Below, one piece after another: positions 52,415 to 62,318 of a stretch of 64,000 bases of DNA (positions are counted from its first letter, which is position 1; every line of letters begins with the position of its first letter). The position numbers and the translations under genes were made by a program. The notes under the pieces are model-generated. The model did no database searches, was not told where the DNA came from, and saw only the letters and a program-made list of their open reading frames with translations. Source of the DNA: Peptidiphaga gingivicola. Its GTDB lineage: Bacteria; Actinomycetota; Actinomycetes; Actinomycetales; Actinomycetaceae. The stretch covers positions 1,240,001 to 1,304,000 of the forward strand of contig NZ_LVZK01000001.1 of the NCBI RefSeq assembly GCF_001652275.1. Reading direction: 5' to 3'.

Positions 52415-53737
52415 ATGGGAACCTTCAGCAATGCCGTCGGCAAGCTGCAGGGTGATCCTGCGGCCGTATTTTCCCTTTCGCGGAGCTGGAAGGAATACGC
52501 GGAAAGAGTGGCCGAAATTCGGGTATCCTGCCTGAACGCGGGATCGCTTGCACCCCAGTGGGCAGGGGAGTCGCGTGACAGTTTCGAACGGGGCGTTCAG
52601 ACCGAGTCAGACGATCTCTCTACGCTCAGCAACGGAGCAAATGAAGCCGCCGATGCCCTGTCGGTCTACGGATGGGCTCTCGACGGCTACAAGAAGTCCG
52701 TGGCGGACCTCAAGGCGAGCAATGATGCGCTCGACGCCGAGTACGAAGGTCTGGATCCGGTTACGAAGTTGGTCAGCTACCCGTTCTTTCAGATGGAAGC
52801 GGATAGAAACAAGGCTTCTTTCGATTCGTATGTCGAACAAGCGAAAGGCGCCGCCACGGAATGCGCAGCCCGTTTGCGTGAAGCCCTTCACATAGAGGCC
52901 GGCGTTCCCGATGGGAATGGCATCGGGAGAAGGTCGGGCCTTTCGCCCGAGCAGATAGAGGCGATCAACGCCCAAATCGCCTCCGGGAACATGAGCTACG
53001 AGGACATTCAGCAGCACGGCATCGGAGACTGCTACTATCTTGCGGCCATCATGGCGCTGACCAAGAGCCCCGAGGGGCGTCAGACCATTCAGGATTCGAT
53101 CAAGGTGCACTACGGCCCCGACGGGAAGCCCGACGGTTTCATGGTGACGGTTTACGACGATCCCCTTCATCCCGATGCCAAGGCGTCTCGAACGGTCTTC
53201 GTCGACGACGTCTATGCCAACGGCGTGACGGGGCCGGACGGCAAGCCGAACTACGCCTCTATTCTCGAATCGGCATACGGACAACAGCATCCCGGAGGCG
53301 CCCTCGACTCGGGAAAGGACAACGGCATATCGGGCGGGTGGCCAAATGAAGCCACTCAGGATTTGACGAACAATCCGGCCTCGGACGTAAGTGGGCAAGG
53401 GGGATACTCTTCGAATGAAAGAAGGGAGATCATCAATGCCGCGAACAGCTCCAATCCGGTGACTGCGGAGACTGCAAGCGCGCCCCGTGAGAACTTCCCC
53501 GACGACGGCAAGGCTGAAGTCGGCGTAACTCTTCCCAACGGCGAGAAAACGAATGTCGTACTCTATGGCGCGCATGCTTATATGGTTGTCGATGCCGACC
53601 AAAACGGCGTGACGCTGGCCAATCCGCATGGACACAACAACGATCAAACCGGAAGGGAAGTCGACGGGACCTTCACCATGAGTTGGGAAGACTACGAAAA
53701 GTACTACGGCTCCACGACGATCGGGAGCGTCAAATGA
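52415..53737 (+). CDS. WXG-headed effector with calpain-like cysteine protease domain
   Basis: 440 residues. Residues 1-160 are helical with Trp49-Ala-Gly51 (WXG turn), like type VII effectors. Residues about 195-430 match the C2 (calpain) protease layout: GIGDCYYLAAIMAL with nucleophile Cys206, GAHAYMVV with His387, LANPHG with Asn403, and the trailing TMSWEDYEKYYG segment. All three catalytic residues are present, so it may be active. ATG 52415 has GGAGG 9 bases upstream. The downstream lipoprotein overlaps it by 4 bases. A secreted protease toxin is the leading hypothesis. Confidence 0.82.
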   Translation: MGTFSNAVGKLQGDPAAVFSLSRSWKEYAERVAEIRVSCLNAGSLAPQWAGESRDSFERGVQTESDDLSTLSNGANEAADALSVYGWALDGYKKSVADLKASNDALDAEYEGLDPVTKLVSYPFFQMEADRNKASFDSYVEQAKGAATECAARLREALHIEAGVPDGNGIGRRSGLSPEQIEAINAQIASGNMSYEDIQQHGIGDCYYLAAIMALTKSPEGRQTIQDSIKVHYGPDGKPDGFMVTVYDDPLHPDAKASRTVFVDDVYANGVTGPDGKPNYASILESAYGQQHPGGALDSGKDNGISGGWPNEATQDLTNNPASDVSGQGGYSSNERREIINAANSSNPVTAETASAPRENFPDDGKAEVGVTLPNGEKTNVVLYGAHAYMVVDADQNGVTLANPHGHNNDQTGREVDGTFTMSWEDYEKYYGSTTIGSVK

Positions 53738-54330
53738 GACGGATGATGCAAGCGCTGGCATGCGCCGTTGTGTTCGCCGGACTCGCCGGATGCGGGGGAG
53801 GAGCCCCGGATCCGACCGTCTCCGCATCTACGACGCCGCGATCCAATCAGCGGTCGGAGACCCCGACCGCGATCGACACGGCCCCGACGGCAGTCGATAC
53901 GGCTCCGACCGCGGTTCGCCCGATTCCGGGCGGTCAGCAAACAACGCCTGCGACAGGCGCGCCGACGGCGAGCGCATCGCCGAACTCGACATCCCAGAAA
54001 GGGCAGAAAAAAATGTGTGCAGACAGCGAGTACATGGTCACCCTGCATGAAGGCGGCCCCTTCTACCCAGGGGCGCCCAACGGCCCCAGCTATGTGGCAA
54101 CGGGCATTCGTGTAGAAAACGGAAAAGGGCAGCTGGGCCTGATCGGGGGCGACAGGGCGTCGGGAATCAACAAACACCTCGAAGTGGGGCAATCGGTCAC
54201 CCACAACGGGGTCGGAACGTTCACACTGCTCGACGTCGCCCCCGGAAGCGGACAGGGCGGCGGGGGATCGGCTCAATTCTGCTTCGGTCCCGCCGAGGGC
54301 TTCCAGGTCAACGACTCCGTCAAGGGATGA
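53734..54330 (+). CDS. Lipoprotein coupled to the calpain-like effector
   Basis: 198 residues. A short signal with lipobox LAGC (Cys20) precedes a Thr/Ala/Pro-rich linker with two TAVDTAPTAV-like repeats, then a compact C-terminal domain (about 105-198) with Cys residues in KKMCADSEYMVTLHEG and AQFCFGPAEGF. The start overlaps the effector stop by 4 bases (ATGA). Its position and surface anchoring suggest protection against, or display of, the effector; no family is recognised. Confidence 0.72.
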   Translation: MRRMMQALACAVVFAGLAGCGGGAPDPTVSASTTPRSNQRSETPTAIDTAPTAVDTAPTAVRPIPGGQQTTPATGAPTASASPNSTSQKGQKKMCADSEYMVTLHEGGPFYPGAPNGPSYVATGIRVENGKGQLGLIGGDRASGINKHLEVGQSVTHNGVGTFTLLDVAPGSGQGGGGSAQFCFGPAEGFQVNDSVKG

Positions 54331-54422
54331 GCCGGCCCGAGCTGGCAGACATTGAGGGATCGGCCGGGAATGCGCGATTGTGCGGCAGCTGCCCAGTTCG
54401 GAATGTTCGATTACGCGTATGT

Positions 54423-54947
54423 TCAGGCTTGGCGCGGGCTCTCCGATTGCACCGCAGCTTCGGCCTGGCCAGAAGTCTCTGACTGCCGAGGTTTCCCTAC
54501 AGGCGCGAAAACGTCGCGAGGCTGTTTGGCCTCCATGAGGAGCGCTGAGCGCAGGCGGCGTCGGCGGAGAAAGAAGCGCTCGTCGACCTCTTCGACCTTC
54601 GCTATTGCGGCTTGGCCGGCCTCGCGCCCCTTCTCGGTGGTCGCAACGATGAGGGCCCGCTTGTCTCCGGGGGCAGAGGCGCGTTTGACGAAGCCGTCCA
54701 ATTCGAGGTTTCGGAGCCCCTGGCTCGTGGTCCTGACGTCGAGCCCCGAAAGGTCGGAGATCGCGACTTGGGTGGCAGGGCCGTCCCCGTGGGTTTCGAG
54801 CCACCACGTACACGTGAGCAGAACGAATTGGGAATGCGTGAGATTGAGGGAGGCCAATGCTGCGTTTACCTCGCGGCGCCACACCAGCATCGTGCGCCAC
54901 AGCAGAAGTCCGGGGCTCTTTTCCGGCCCGCCAAAACTGGTTTCCAT
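54423..54947 (-). CDS. MarR-family transcriptional regulator
   Basis: 174 residues from ATG 54947; 25 more codons upstream are open. A winged-helix domain is visible: NLTHSQFVLLTCTWWLE, TQVAISDLSGLDVRTTSQGL (recognition helix) and LDGFVKRASAPGDKRALIVA (wing). The C-terminal about 35 residues are a Gln/Ser/Ala tail unlike the family. Ligand and targets unknown; it converges on the lipoprotein gene and lies near rplM. Confidence 0.85.
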   Translation of the reverse strand: METSFGGPEKSPGLLLWRTMLVWRREVNAALASLNLTHSQFVLLTCTWWLETHGDGPATQVAISDLSGLDVRTTSQGLRNLELDGFVKRASAPGDKRALIVATTEKGREAGQAAIAKVEEVDERFFLRRRRLRSALLMEAKQPRDVFAPVGKPRQSETSGQAEAAVQSESPRQA

Positions 54948-55192
54948 CACACATCGACGATAGCAGCTTCCGTCGGTTCTGCACTCCCTGTTCCATCGTC
55001 TCGCCGACGCGTGCGAGCTCACACTCTGCTTCTTTGACCGGCAAGCATGGGGGGACGTACACTTTTAAGTTGTTGTGCACGCTGCGCGCGATGCCTTCCC
55101 ACTCGTCGGCCAGCGTCCAACAAAGTTTTTGCAAGACCGTGGGTTCCGCATGCTTCTGTGCGGTCCCAGTATAAGAAACGAAGGCTACGCCC

Positions 55193-55639
55193 GTGCGCAC
55201 GTATTCACCGAAGCCCGGCGACGTCGAGCCTAAGTGGTATCTCATCGATGCCGCCGACGTCGTCCTAGGCCGACTGGCAACGCACGTTGCCACCCTGCTC
55301 CGTGGGAAGCACAAGCCGACCTACGCCCCGCATTTCGACGGAGGCGATTACGTCATCGTCATCAACGCTGACAAGGTCGCTCTGACCGGTTCGAAGCTCG
55401 AGCAGAAATTCGCCTACCACCACTCCGGGTACCCGGGTGGTTTGAGGGCGACCTCTTACACAGAGCTGCTTGCCAAGCACCCTGAGCGCGCCGTCGTCAA
55501 GGCGGTTCGCGGGATGCTCCCTAAGAACCGCCTCGGACGCAAGCAGCTTGCCAAGCTCAAGGTTTATGCTGGAACGGAGCATCCACATGCGGGCCAGAAG
55601 CCCGAGACCTTCGAGCTCAAGAAGATTGCTCAGTGAGCT
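55193..55639 (+). CDS. rplM: 50S ribosomal protein L13
   Basis: 147 residues followed by a TGA at about 55634-55636; an early-assembly 50S protein. [28 protein letters not shown] and [14 protein letters not shown] are diagnostic. GTG start at 55193; a TATAAG at 55170-55175 suggests a very short leader. rpsI follows about 25 bases after the stop. Confidence 0.96.
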
Positions 55640-55660
55640 TTCAGGAACAGGACGTATTGA

Positions 55661-56152
55661 ATGTCTGAAACGACAGTTGAAGCCGAGGCGCTGAGCGAGG
55701 ATTTCAGCGGCTCGTACACCACGGAGAGCGAAGCTCCCCGCATCGGTCAGGGCGCATCCCTGACAGCCCCGGGCCAGGCGCTCGGCCGCCGCAAGGAGGC
55801 CGTTGCACGCGTCAGGCTCATTCCGGGAAGCGGCGAATGGAAGATCAACGGGCGCAAGCTTGACGATTATTTCCCGAACAAGCTCCATCAGCAGCTCGTT
55901 CGCTCGCCGTTCGCCCTCCTCGACCTCGAGGGAAGGTTCGACGTCGTCGCCCGAATCAACGGAGGCGGCGTTTCGGGCCAGGCCGGCGCACTTCGCCTTG
56001 GAATTGCCCGCGCCCTCAACGAGATCGACCGTGAGGCCAACCGCCCCGCTCTCAAGAAGGCCGGTTTCCTCACCCGCGATGCCCGAGCCGTCGAGCGCAA
56101 GAAGGCCGGCCTGAAGAAGGCGCGCAAGGCCTCGCAGTTCTCTAAGCGTTGA
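55661..56152 (+). CDS. rpsI: 30S ribosomal protein S9
   Basis: 163 residues; its C-terminal KR touches the P-site t[22 protein letters not shown] and [19 protein letters not shown], ending QFSKR, are diagnostic. An acidic N-terminal extension of about 35 residues is common in actinobacteria. Pair with rplM as usual. Confidence 0.98.
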   Translation: MSETTVEAEALSEDFSGSYTTESEAPRIGQGASLTAPGQALGRRKEAVARVRLIPGSGEWKINGRKLDDYFPNKLHQQLVRSPFALLDLEGRFDVVARINGGGVSGQAGALRLGIARALNEIDREANRPALKKAGFLTRDARAVERKKAGLKKARKASQFSKR

Positions 56153-56245
56153 TCTGTTTCCGCTGCTGAGGCGTTCTCGACGCCGGGCAGCGGAAAGGAG
56201 GGTTGACGGCGCGCAGGCCGTCGGCGCCAAAGGCAATCAGGCGTT

Positions 56246-56280
56246 TTGTGGGCCCGTCGGAAGAACCGACGGGCCCACAA
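56246..56280. terminator. Hairpin terminator after rplM-rpsI
   Basis: A 15-bp perfect stem (56246-56260 with 56266-56280) and a 5-base AAGAA loop. The 343 bases from here to glmM hold no gene. Confidence 0.8.
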
Positions 56281-56623
56281 TTGTCATGCCGCCACCGTTT
56301 TCCGGGGCGTCTGCGTCACATTGATGTTTTCCAGGGTGCCTGCTTCACACAGCGATTTCCAAGGTGCCTGCCTCAACGCCGGCTGGTGTTGGCCTCCGCA
56401 AATGCACGCGAGACGTCTGCCCGGCGCCAATTCGCGCACGGCGTCCTTTGCGACGCCGACTTCCGTGTCGAACCCGGAACAGCGGTATTTATGTGTTTTG
56501 TGATTCAGGGCGTTTTGAAGCGTTCCGCCGGCTCACATTGTGGAGGAGTTCGGCTGGCGGGCGCAGCAGTGCCATACTTGGGATCGTCACAACAGCGATC
56601 TTTTCTCGAACCGGAGAGGAATC

Positions 56624-57964
56624 ATGGCCCGACTTTTTGGAACTGACGGCGTGCGAGGGCTCGCCAATCGCCAGATTACGGCACAACTGGCACTCGAATT
56701 AGGCGAAGCCGCCGCTCGGGCTCTCGCACAAGGCGGAGAGGGGCGCCCCCGGGCGGTTGTCGCCCGAGACACGCGCTTGTCGGGGGCCATGCTCGCGCAG
56801 GCCGTCGCGGCAGGCCTGGCCGGCGCCGGCGTCGACGTCGAACAAGTCGATGTGCTGCCCACCCCCGGGCTGGCCTATCTCACAGCCTCCCAGAACATCG
56901 ACCTCGGCGTGATGATCTCCGCCTCCCACAACCCTATGCCCGACAACGGCATCAAATTCTTTGCGCGCGGCGGGTTCAAGCTCGAAGACTCCATCGAGGA
57001 CGAGGTCGAAGCCCTCCTCGGCGCCGAATGGGACAGGCCCGTCGGCGAAGGCGTCGGCAGGATCGAATCCGCCGTCGAAATGGCAGACTCGGTTTACATC
57101 GAGCACCTCGTCGGGTCGATCGACGTCGAATTGACCGGCCTGCGAATCGTCGTCGACTGCGCGAACGGGGCCACCAGCGCCGTCGCCCCCGAGGCTCTGC
57201 GCAGGGCGGGCGCCGACGTCGTCGTCATCAACGCCTCGCCCGACGGACACAACATCAACGACAAATGCGGGTCTACCCACCCCGAACAGCTCCAGTCAGC
57301 CGTCGTGGCGTCCAGGGCGGATTTCGGTTTCGCCTTCGACGGCGACGCCGACCGCTGCCTCGCCGTGGACGCCTCGGGCGCGATGGTCGACGGAGATCAG
57401 ATCATGGGCTTGCTTGCCATTGCGATGAGGGACCGCGGCGAACTTGCGGGGGACACGCTCGTTGTGACGGTGATGTCCAACCTCGGCCTCATCCTCGCCA
57501 TGCGCAAGGAGGGGATCGCAACGGTTCAAACGGCCGTCGGCGACCGCTACGTCCTCGAGGCCATGCGCGCGGGCGGGTATGTGCTCGGCGGCGAGCAGTC
57601 CGGCCACGTCATCAATCTCAACCACGCCACCACCGGAGACGGCACCCTAACCGCGCTGCTCGTGGCCGCCGAGGTTACGAGAACCGGGCGGCCGCTTGCC
57701 GACCTCGCGGGGGTGGTCCAGCGCCTCCCGCAGACGCTCGTCAATGTGGCCGACGTCGACAAGAGCCGCACAGAAACGGACGAAGAAGTCGCGGCGGCCG
57801 TGAGTTCGGCAGAGCGCGCGCTGGGCGAGACGGGACGGGTGCTGCTCCGCCCCTCCGGCACCGAACCGCTCGTGAGAGTCATGGTTGAAGCCGCAACGCA
57901 GGAGGAGGCCGACGCCGTCGCGGCAAACCTCGCAGAGGTCGTGAAGTCGAGGCTCAGCCTCTAA
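56624..57964 (+). CDS. glmM: Phosphoglucosamine mutase
   Basis: 446 residues; converts glucosamine-6-P to glucosamine-1-P for peptidoglycan and UDP-GlcNAc synthesis. The phosphoserine loop ISASHNPMPDNG has Ser101; FDGDADRCL binds Mg; GGEQSGH and RPSGTEPLVRV bind sugar and phosphate. ATG 56624 follows GAGAGGA; the upstream extension is rejected. Commonly downstream of rplM-rpsI in actinobacteria. Confidence 0.97.
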   Translation: MARLFGTDGVRGLANRQITAQLALELGEAAARALAQGGEGRPRAVVARDTRLSGAMLAQAVAAGLAGAGVDVEQVDVLPTPGLAYLTASQNIDLGVMISASHNPMPDNGIKFFARGGFKLEDSIEDEVEALLGAEWDRPVGEGVGRIESAVEMADSVYIEHLVGSIDVELTGLRIVVDCANGATSAVAPEALRRAGADVVVINASPDGHNINDKCGSTHPEQLQSAVVASRADFGFAFDGDADRCLAVDASGAMVDGDQIMGLLAIAMRDRGELAGDTLVVTVMSNLGLILAMRKEGIATVQTAVGDRYVLEAMRAGGYVLGGEQSGHVINLNHATTGDGTLTALLVAAEVTRTGRPLADLAGVVQRLPQTLVNVADVDKSRTETDEEVAAAVSSAERALGETGRVLLRPSGTEPLVRVMVEAATQEEADAVAANLAEVVKSRLSL

Positions 57965-58660
57965 GGAGTCCTTTCCGCGGGATTCTTGTTTATGGGCGCT
58001 GCTCCACGGCGCCTCGATCTAAAGAGGATTTGCCGAAGGGCACGCCTGTTCACGCTTGCTCGGAGGGGCCAAGCCAAGCGCTCGGCCCCTCCGGCAGGGC
58101 CGAGCCAAGCGCTGCTTCTCCGGCAATTGGTTTCTGCCGGTCTCGGGACTCGGGGCGGCGCATCCGCTGCTAATCGAAATCGGCATGGATTCCTGGCGTC
58201 GGATCCGTGCCGCCAGCGGTCGATGCCACACCGGCTTCGGGCATGTAACTCGTTCCCATGATGCCCTTTATCAGTTAGGGCGTAAGTTTAGCCTCTTTGG
58301 TGCAGATTCATTGTGTATGGTGAATCGCGTAACCTGCAATTTATGGCGAATGAGTCTGCGCTCGGCCAACACGCGATGTACGCGAATTGATATGTTTGGG
58401 ACGTTTGCCTCGTTGAGGCGCGAACATGTGGATTGTTTGGGCCGGCTGAGGATAGTGTCGAGTGGATGAGTTTGAAAGAAATTCTTCAGGCAGCTACTTA
58501 CTTCTTCGTCATTCTAACACGTAACGCCGTGTGTGTGCCGCGCGAAACGGGGGTGTTTGGGGTAGTCTGTAACTGTGGCGGAACGGGATATCCTGTTTTT
58601 GCTACTGTATATGCGTAAAACGCAGTTCTTACATATCTAATGCCAAGGGAGGATGATCGC
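57965..58660 (+). other. Gene-free interval between glmM and the second WSG module
   Basis: About 700 bases. A 10-bp GC hairpin at 58061-58093 is the likely glmM terminator. The rest becomes AT-rich and leads into the next operon; no gene, tRNA or convincing promoter pair is seen. Confidence 0.5.
58061..58093. terminator. Hairpin after glmM
   Basis: CGGAGGGGCC (58061-58070) pairs with GGCCCCTCCG (58084-58093) across a 13-base loop. No T-run. Confidence 0.5.
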
Positions 58661-59266
58661 GTGGCCATATTTAGAATGGACAAGGATCAGTTCAGACGTC
58701 AAATCGCTGAACTGGAACAAGCCGGCGCCGAGTACGAAGGGGCGAAGGCCTCTCTGAGCTCGGCTGTGGGCAATAGCTGCCAGGATCTGCAGAACACCGG
58801 GGCGTGCACGCCCTCTGACGACGACCGCTGGTCGGGGCTCAACGAGCTCCAGCAGTTCAGGGCGCCGGTGCACACCTCGCTGTTCGCGGTGGACAAGGAA
58901 ATGAAGCAGCTTTCGGAGCTGCAGAAGGCGACGATTGAGGATTTGCGGTCCTCCTTGGACAGCTTCACTTATCGGGACGACGCCGAGCGTGCGGAGTTCG
59001 CAGCCGCGCTCGACAGACTCGATCGCCAGTTCACGTACACCCCGCCTCAAGGCATGGGGGCGATCGCGCAGGCTTTGTGGCGGGGGCTTCGCTCGTTTCC
59101 CCTATCCACGGGAGGCCAGTCGACTTCCCAATCTGCGGGAGGGCAGTCGACGATTTCTCAAGCGCTTGAGACCGGATTGTCCGGCGCTGGCTTGGGGCCG
59201 TCTCAATCGGGGGCTGGGAACTCCGGATCCTCGCAAAGCGCGACGGGCTCGGGAGGCGGTAAGTGA
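58661..59266 (+). CDS. Small WSG-motif protein, WXG100-like, second copy
   Basis: 201 residues, paralogue of the protein at 30028. VAIFRMDKDQF at the start, Trp57-Ser-Gly59 in DRWSGLNELQQF and TYTPPQGMGAIA align with it. It has two extra cysteines (40 and 49) before the WSG and a longer Ser/Gly/Gln-rich tail. GTG 58661 with GGAGG 9 bases upstream. The stop overlaps the next ATG by one base, as in the first module. Confidence 0.75.
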   Translation: MAIFRMDKDQFRRQIAELEQAGAEYEGAKASLSSAVGNSCQDLQNTGACTPSDDDRWSGLNELQQFRAPVHTSLFAVDKEMKQLSELQKATIEDLRSSLDSFTYRDDAERAEFAAALDRLDRQFTYTPPQGMGAIAQALWRGLRSFPLSTGGQSTSQSAGGQSTISQALETGLSGAGLGPSQSGAGNSGSSQSATGSGGGK

Positions 59267-60920
59267 TGGCAACCCCTAATGCTGATCGCCTGAAGATCAT
59301 CGAAGTCTGGAAGACCGACCCTATCGAGCAGGCCAACGACGACCTCAGGGACGTCTCTGCCCGGATGCGCCGGGTCGCCGAGATCAATCGGCGCGTGGCG
59401 GCCGACTTGGGCCTGGAAGGCGAAACCGCGCAGGCGGCTTCTGCCCGCCTGGACGGCCTGCGAGCTCCCTCGAAAGCCGCGCCCAGAAGGTCGATAAACT
59501 CGCGGAGATCCAAGGCAAGGCCGTCGAGAGCGGAAGAAAGGCTCAGACCGGCAGCCAAGAGATCCAGTCAAAGCTAAAGGGCATTGATAATGCAATTGAA
59601 CTGCTGGGCGGCGCGGGGAAGACTGACCCTATCGGCTCAATGATTCATGCAAAAGCTCAAACGGAAGTCGATGCTGCGCGCGCTGAGATCGATCGGCAGG
59701 CAAAGAAGGTCCTGCATGTTCTCGGTGCTGAGGCGCACGCGTTGATCGGCTCCATTCCCGACCAGCCTGAATCCGTGCCCTCGTCAGGGCATGATGGTAC
59801 GTATCCTGACTCACCTAAAGCCGGACGCAGGATTGGGGGTGGTAGCGAGCAAACCGGTTCTCCCGGCGGTGCCTCCGCTGCTTATCAAGGGCCGACGCGG
59901 TCGGCTACCGAATGGCACACTCCGGAAAATGTCGTGGCTGGCAGCTCTGGGGGCTCCGTCGGCGGCGGTTATGACCCCGGAGGCGGCGCCTCGAGCGGAG
60001 TGTCCTTGCAGGGGTCGCATTATGCTCCTGGACAAGTCGGTGCGTTTGCGCCGGGAGGTTCGCGTACCTTGAATCCAACGACGGCACCGCCAGCGGTGTT
60101 CAGTCCTTTGGCCACGGCCGCCGCTATCGGCGGAGGAACGGCTGTGGTTGGGTATAAGGCCTATCAGGCTGTGCGCGCCGCGCGTGCGGCGGCGACCCCC
60201 TCCTCGGCAGCCTTGCCCACACGGTCGGGGGTCACAGTGCGAGCGACCATGCCGAGTTCGTCGGGTATCCTGCGTGGGGCGACAACCGCGGTTCGGGCGA
60301 CGTCCTCTGAAGCCGGCACCCGCACTATGCCGGCTCGCGGCGGGGCAACCGGTATAGCAAGACCCGTCTCGGCTTCTTCGGCCCGTTCTACCGGCATTGT
60401 GCGTGGGGCGACGACGGCGGTTCGGGCGTCGAGCCCAGCCTCGTCTTCTCGAGGATCGGGCATCCTCCGGGGCACAACAACTGCGGCTCGAACCCCGACT
60501 TCGTCGCTGGCCTCGGCGGGAAAAGCAGGATCCTACGGCACTCGTACCACCGCCGGCGGCACCTCGGATCGAGCTGCCCAGTCCTCGACTAGGGCAACAG
60601 GGTCAAGCGCTTCTCGCGGGGCCGGTGCGGCCAACCGAACTGCAATGGCAGGCCGTAGAGCAAGCTCTTCCGCAACGCGGAGCGGGGCCTCCCGTCTCAG
60701 TCCCGGTCGGTCCATTGAGCGATCATCCGCCGAAAGTCGCTCGTCGTCTTCTTCGCGTGTTCTATCTGGCTTGACTGGGCGCGGGGAGGCAAACCGCGCA
60801 AAAGACAAGGAGAGGAAGCGGAGACGGGAAAAGCCGGTCAAACCTAAGTCGGTTTCTCCCTACGAAACCGACAAGAGGATTACCTTCCTCGAGGCGGGGT
60901 GCCGTAAAGAAAGCGACTAG
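59266..60920 (+). pseudogene. Ala/Ser/Thr/Arg-rich protein, second copy, frameshifted
   Basis: Paralogue of the 608-residue protein. The head MATPNADRLKIIEVWKTDPI reads in one frame to about 59462; the match then continues in another frame (SSLESRAQKVDKLAEIQ) and stays open to 60920. One missing base near 59461 explains it. The downstream part keeps GYKAYQAVRAAR, repeats of GATTAVRA, GIARPVSASSAR and the end PYETDKRITFLEAG. The long intact downstream frame points to a very recent mutation, a sequencing error or recoding. Confidence 0.75.
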
Positions 60921-60947
60921 AGCCCGGTTCGGAAAGGAATGGCAACG

Positions 60948-60995
60948 CGGGCGGGGGTCGACGAGGAAACAGAGTTCCTCGTCGACCCCCGCCCG
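60948..60995. terminator. Long hairpin between convergent genes
   Basis: A 21-bp perfect stem (60948-60968 with 60975-60995) and a 6-base loop, in the same place relative to its module as the palindrome at 32321, but with unrelated sequence. Confidence 0.75.
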
Positions 60996-61066
60996 TGAAA
61001 TGTAGTGATTTCATCTTTGTCGCTGGGATCGGAGCGAGGAGGATCGAGTCGCTCGCAGACGGACAA

Positions 61067-61774
61067 TTACACGTTTCTTTTCGGGAATCGGCGTCGTTTG
61101 CTAGCTGCGACTGCAGCGATGCCAACTATCGCAACCGCAGAGCCAACGCCAATAACTAACCAAACCCATAAGGGGAGCCCATTTTTCTGTGTTGATGGTG
61201 CCAAGCTTGTTTCCTTGGCTGAAAAACTAGGCGATACGTTGGGGGAAGTCGCGGAATCTCCCTTTTCTGATGTAATTGAAATGCCTTCTTTTATATAGCT
61301 AAATCCTTTGACAGTTACTTTGTTTCCATTTATCGTTCCCATATTGGTTTTTATGACTTTGCCTGGCATAATAACCGTAATTGTGAGCTTTATGTAGTCG
61401 CCTTCCGCGACTTCTAGCGTTGATGGAGGGAAAATAAGCGAGTACGTATTCCGCCCGGTTTCGACTCTAACATCGTCATATAACGGTTTGTTTAATTCAG
61501 CTTTACACGTCAGATGTCCTCCGGGCGGAGTGATATCCTCCATCGTCGCCTCTGCGAATCTGCCTACCAGGGCTGCGCGATTCTTGAGGTTATCACATTT
61601 CCTATTCAGGCTTGTCAATGTATCGTCAGTGTCTTCAAAAACCATAGCGGTCTTCACGCTTCCGTCGGTGTGAACTTCAACAGTCGCGTCTATACGGCAT
61701 GCAGTGAGGACAAACGCGACTGCGGCTACCGCCAACGCAAGAAACCGAGATTGCCTTCTTTTATAAGTGGCCAT
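61067..61774 (-). CDS. LppM-like lipoprotein, copy 3
   Basis: 235 residues. Lipobox LTAC (Cys26), RIDATVEVHTDGSVKT, FEDTDDTLTSL, TPPGGHLTCKA and GTINGNKVTV match copies 1 and 2. A membrane helix (PLWVWLVIGVGSAVAIVGIAA) and a short basic end follow; the Pro-rich tail is lacking. Start ATG 61774 has GGGGAGA upstream. Second-module counterpart of the gene at 32470. Confidence 0.8.
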   Translation of the reverse strand: MATYKRRQSRFLALAVAAVAFVLTACRIDATVEVHTDGSVKTAMVFEDTDDTLTSLNRKCDNLKNRAALVGRFAEATMEDITPPGGHLTCKAELNKPLYDDVRVETGRNTYSLIFPPSTLEVAEGDYIKLTITVIMPGKVIKTNMGTINGNKVTVKGFSYIKEGISITSEKGDSATSPNVSPSFSAKETSLAPSTQKNGLPLWVWLVIGVGSAVAIVGIAAVAASKRRRFPKRNV

Positions 61775-62318
61775 GACAGATCTCCCCGTACTTCTCGGAA
61801 AGTTGCAAATGCCTAAAGGCCCGACAAGATAAGGATAATCGCTGCATTGCTATTTGTCGGAGTTGACCGTTGCGTGGAATCGGCGCGCTCGCTTCAGCTT
61901 TACAGGGTTCCGGAAACATCGTGTGCATACGATGATCAACTCCTAGGTTGATTCGTTCCCGCCATTAGAATTGCGCAGAAAGCGCTGAGGCAGACACCGA
62001 GACTCGCTTCGGATTCGAAGCTAGTTGCTCGGCAGCGGAGGAAGGCAATTGCGTCCAGACACGCAACATCTGGGTGCGCCTACTGATTGCCGTTGCGGGT
62101 GAAAGAGGGTCTTTCACATTCTGGTTTATGGGTTCTTGAAGATTAGCCCCCTTCTTCCCGCGTCCAATCGTCACAGCGAGAACAGCACTCATAGCCTCCT
62201 TCGCGGGGAGCCACCACGGACTAGTGGGTTTAACTCGAAACGGCATCTGTTGAAGCTCTTAAGTTGCCGGCTTTAAAGACCAATGAGTAAGTTATTCGGT
62301 GCTTTGATCTTCGGGTTG
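61775..62318. other. Gap between LppM copies 3 and 4
   Basis: About 540 bases with no supported gene. Bases 61811-61840 resemble 63067-63098 upstream of copy 4 (shared core GACAAGATNAGGATA), which may be a common promoter or operator. A 93-codon frame on the - strand has no family features. Confidence 0.45.

Noticed and set aside
56203-56646. Frames between rpsI and glmM
   Set aside because: They run through the terminator hairpin and have no family features.
61965-62246. 93-codon - strand frame between LppM copies 3 and 4
   Set aside because: No signal peptide, domain or ribosome binding site; composition looks noncoding.
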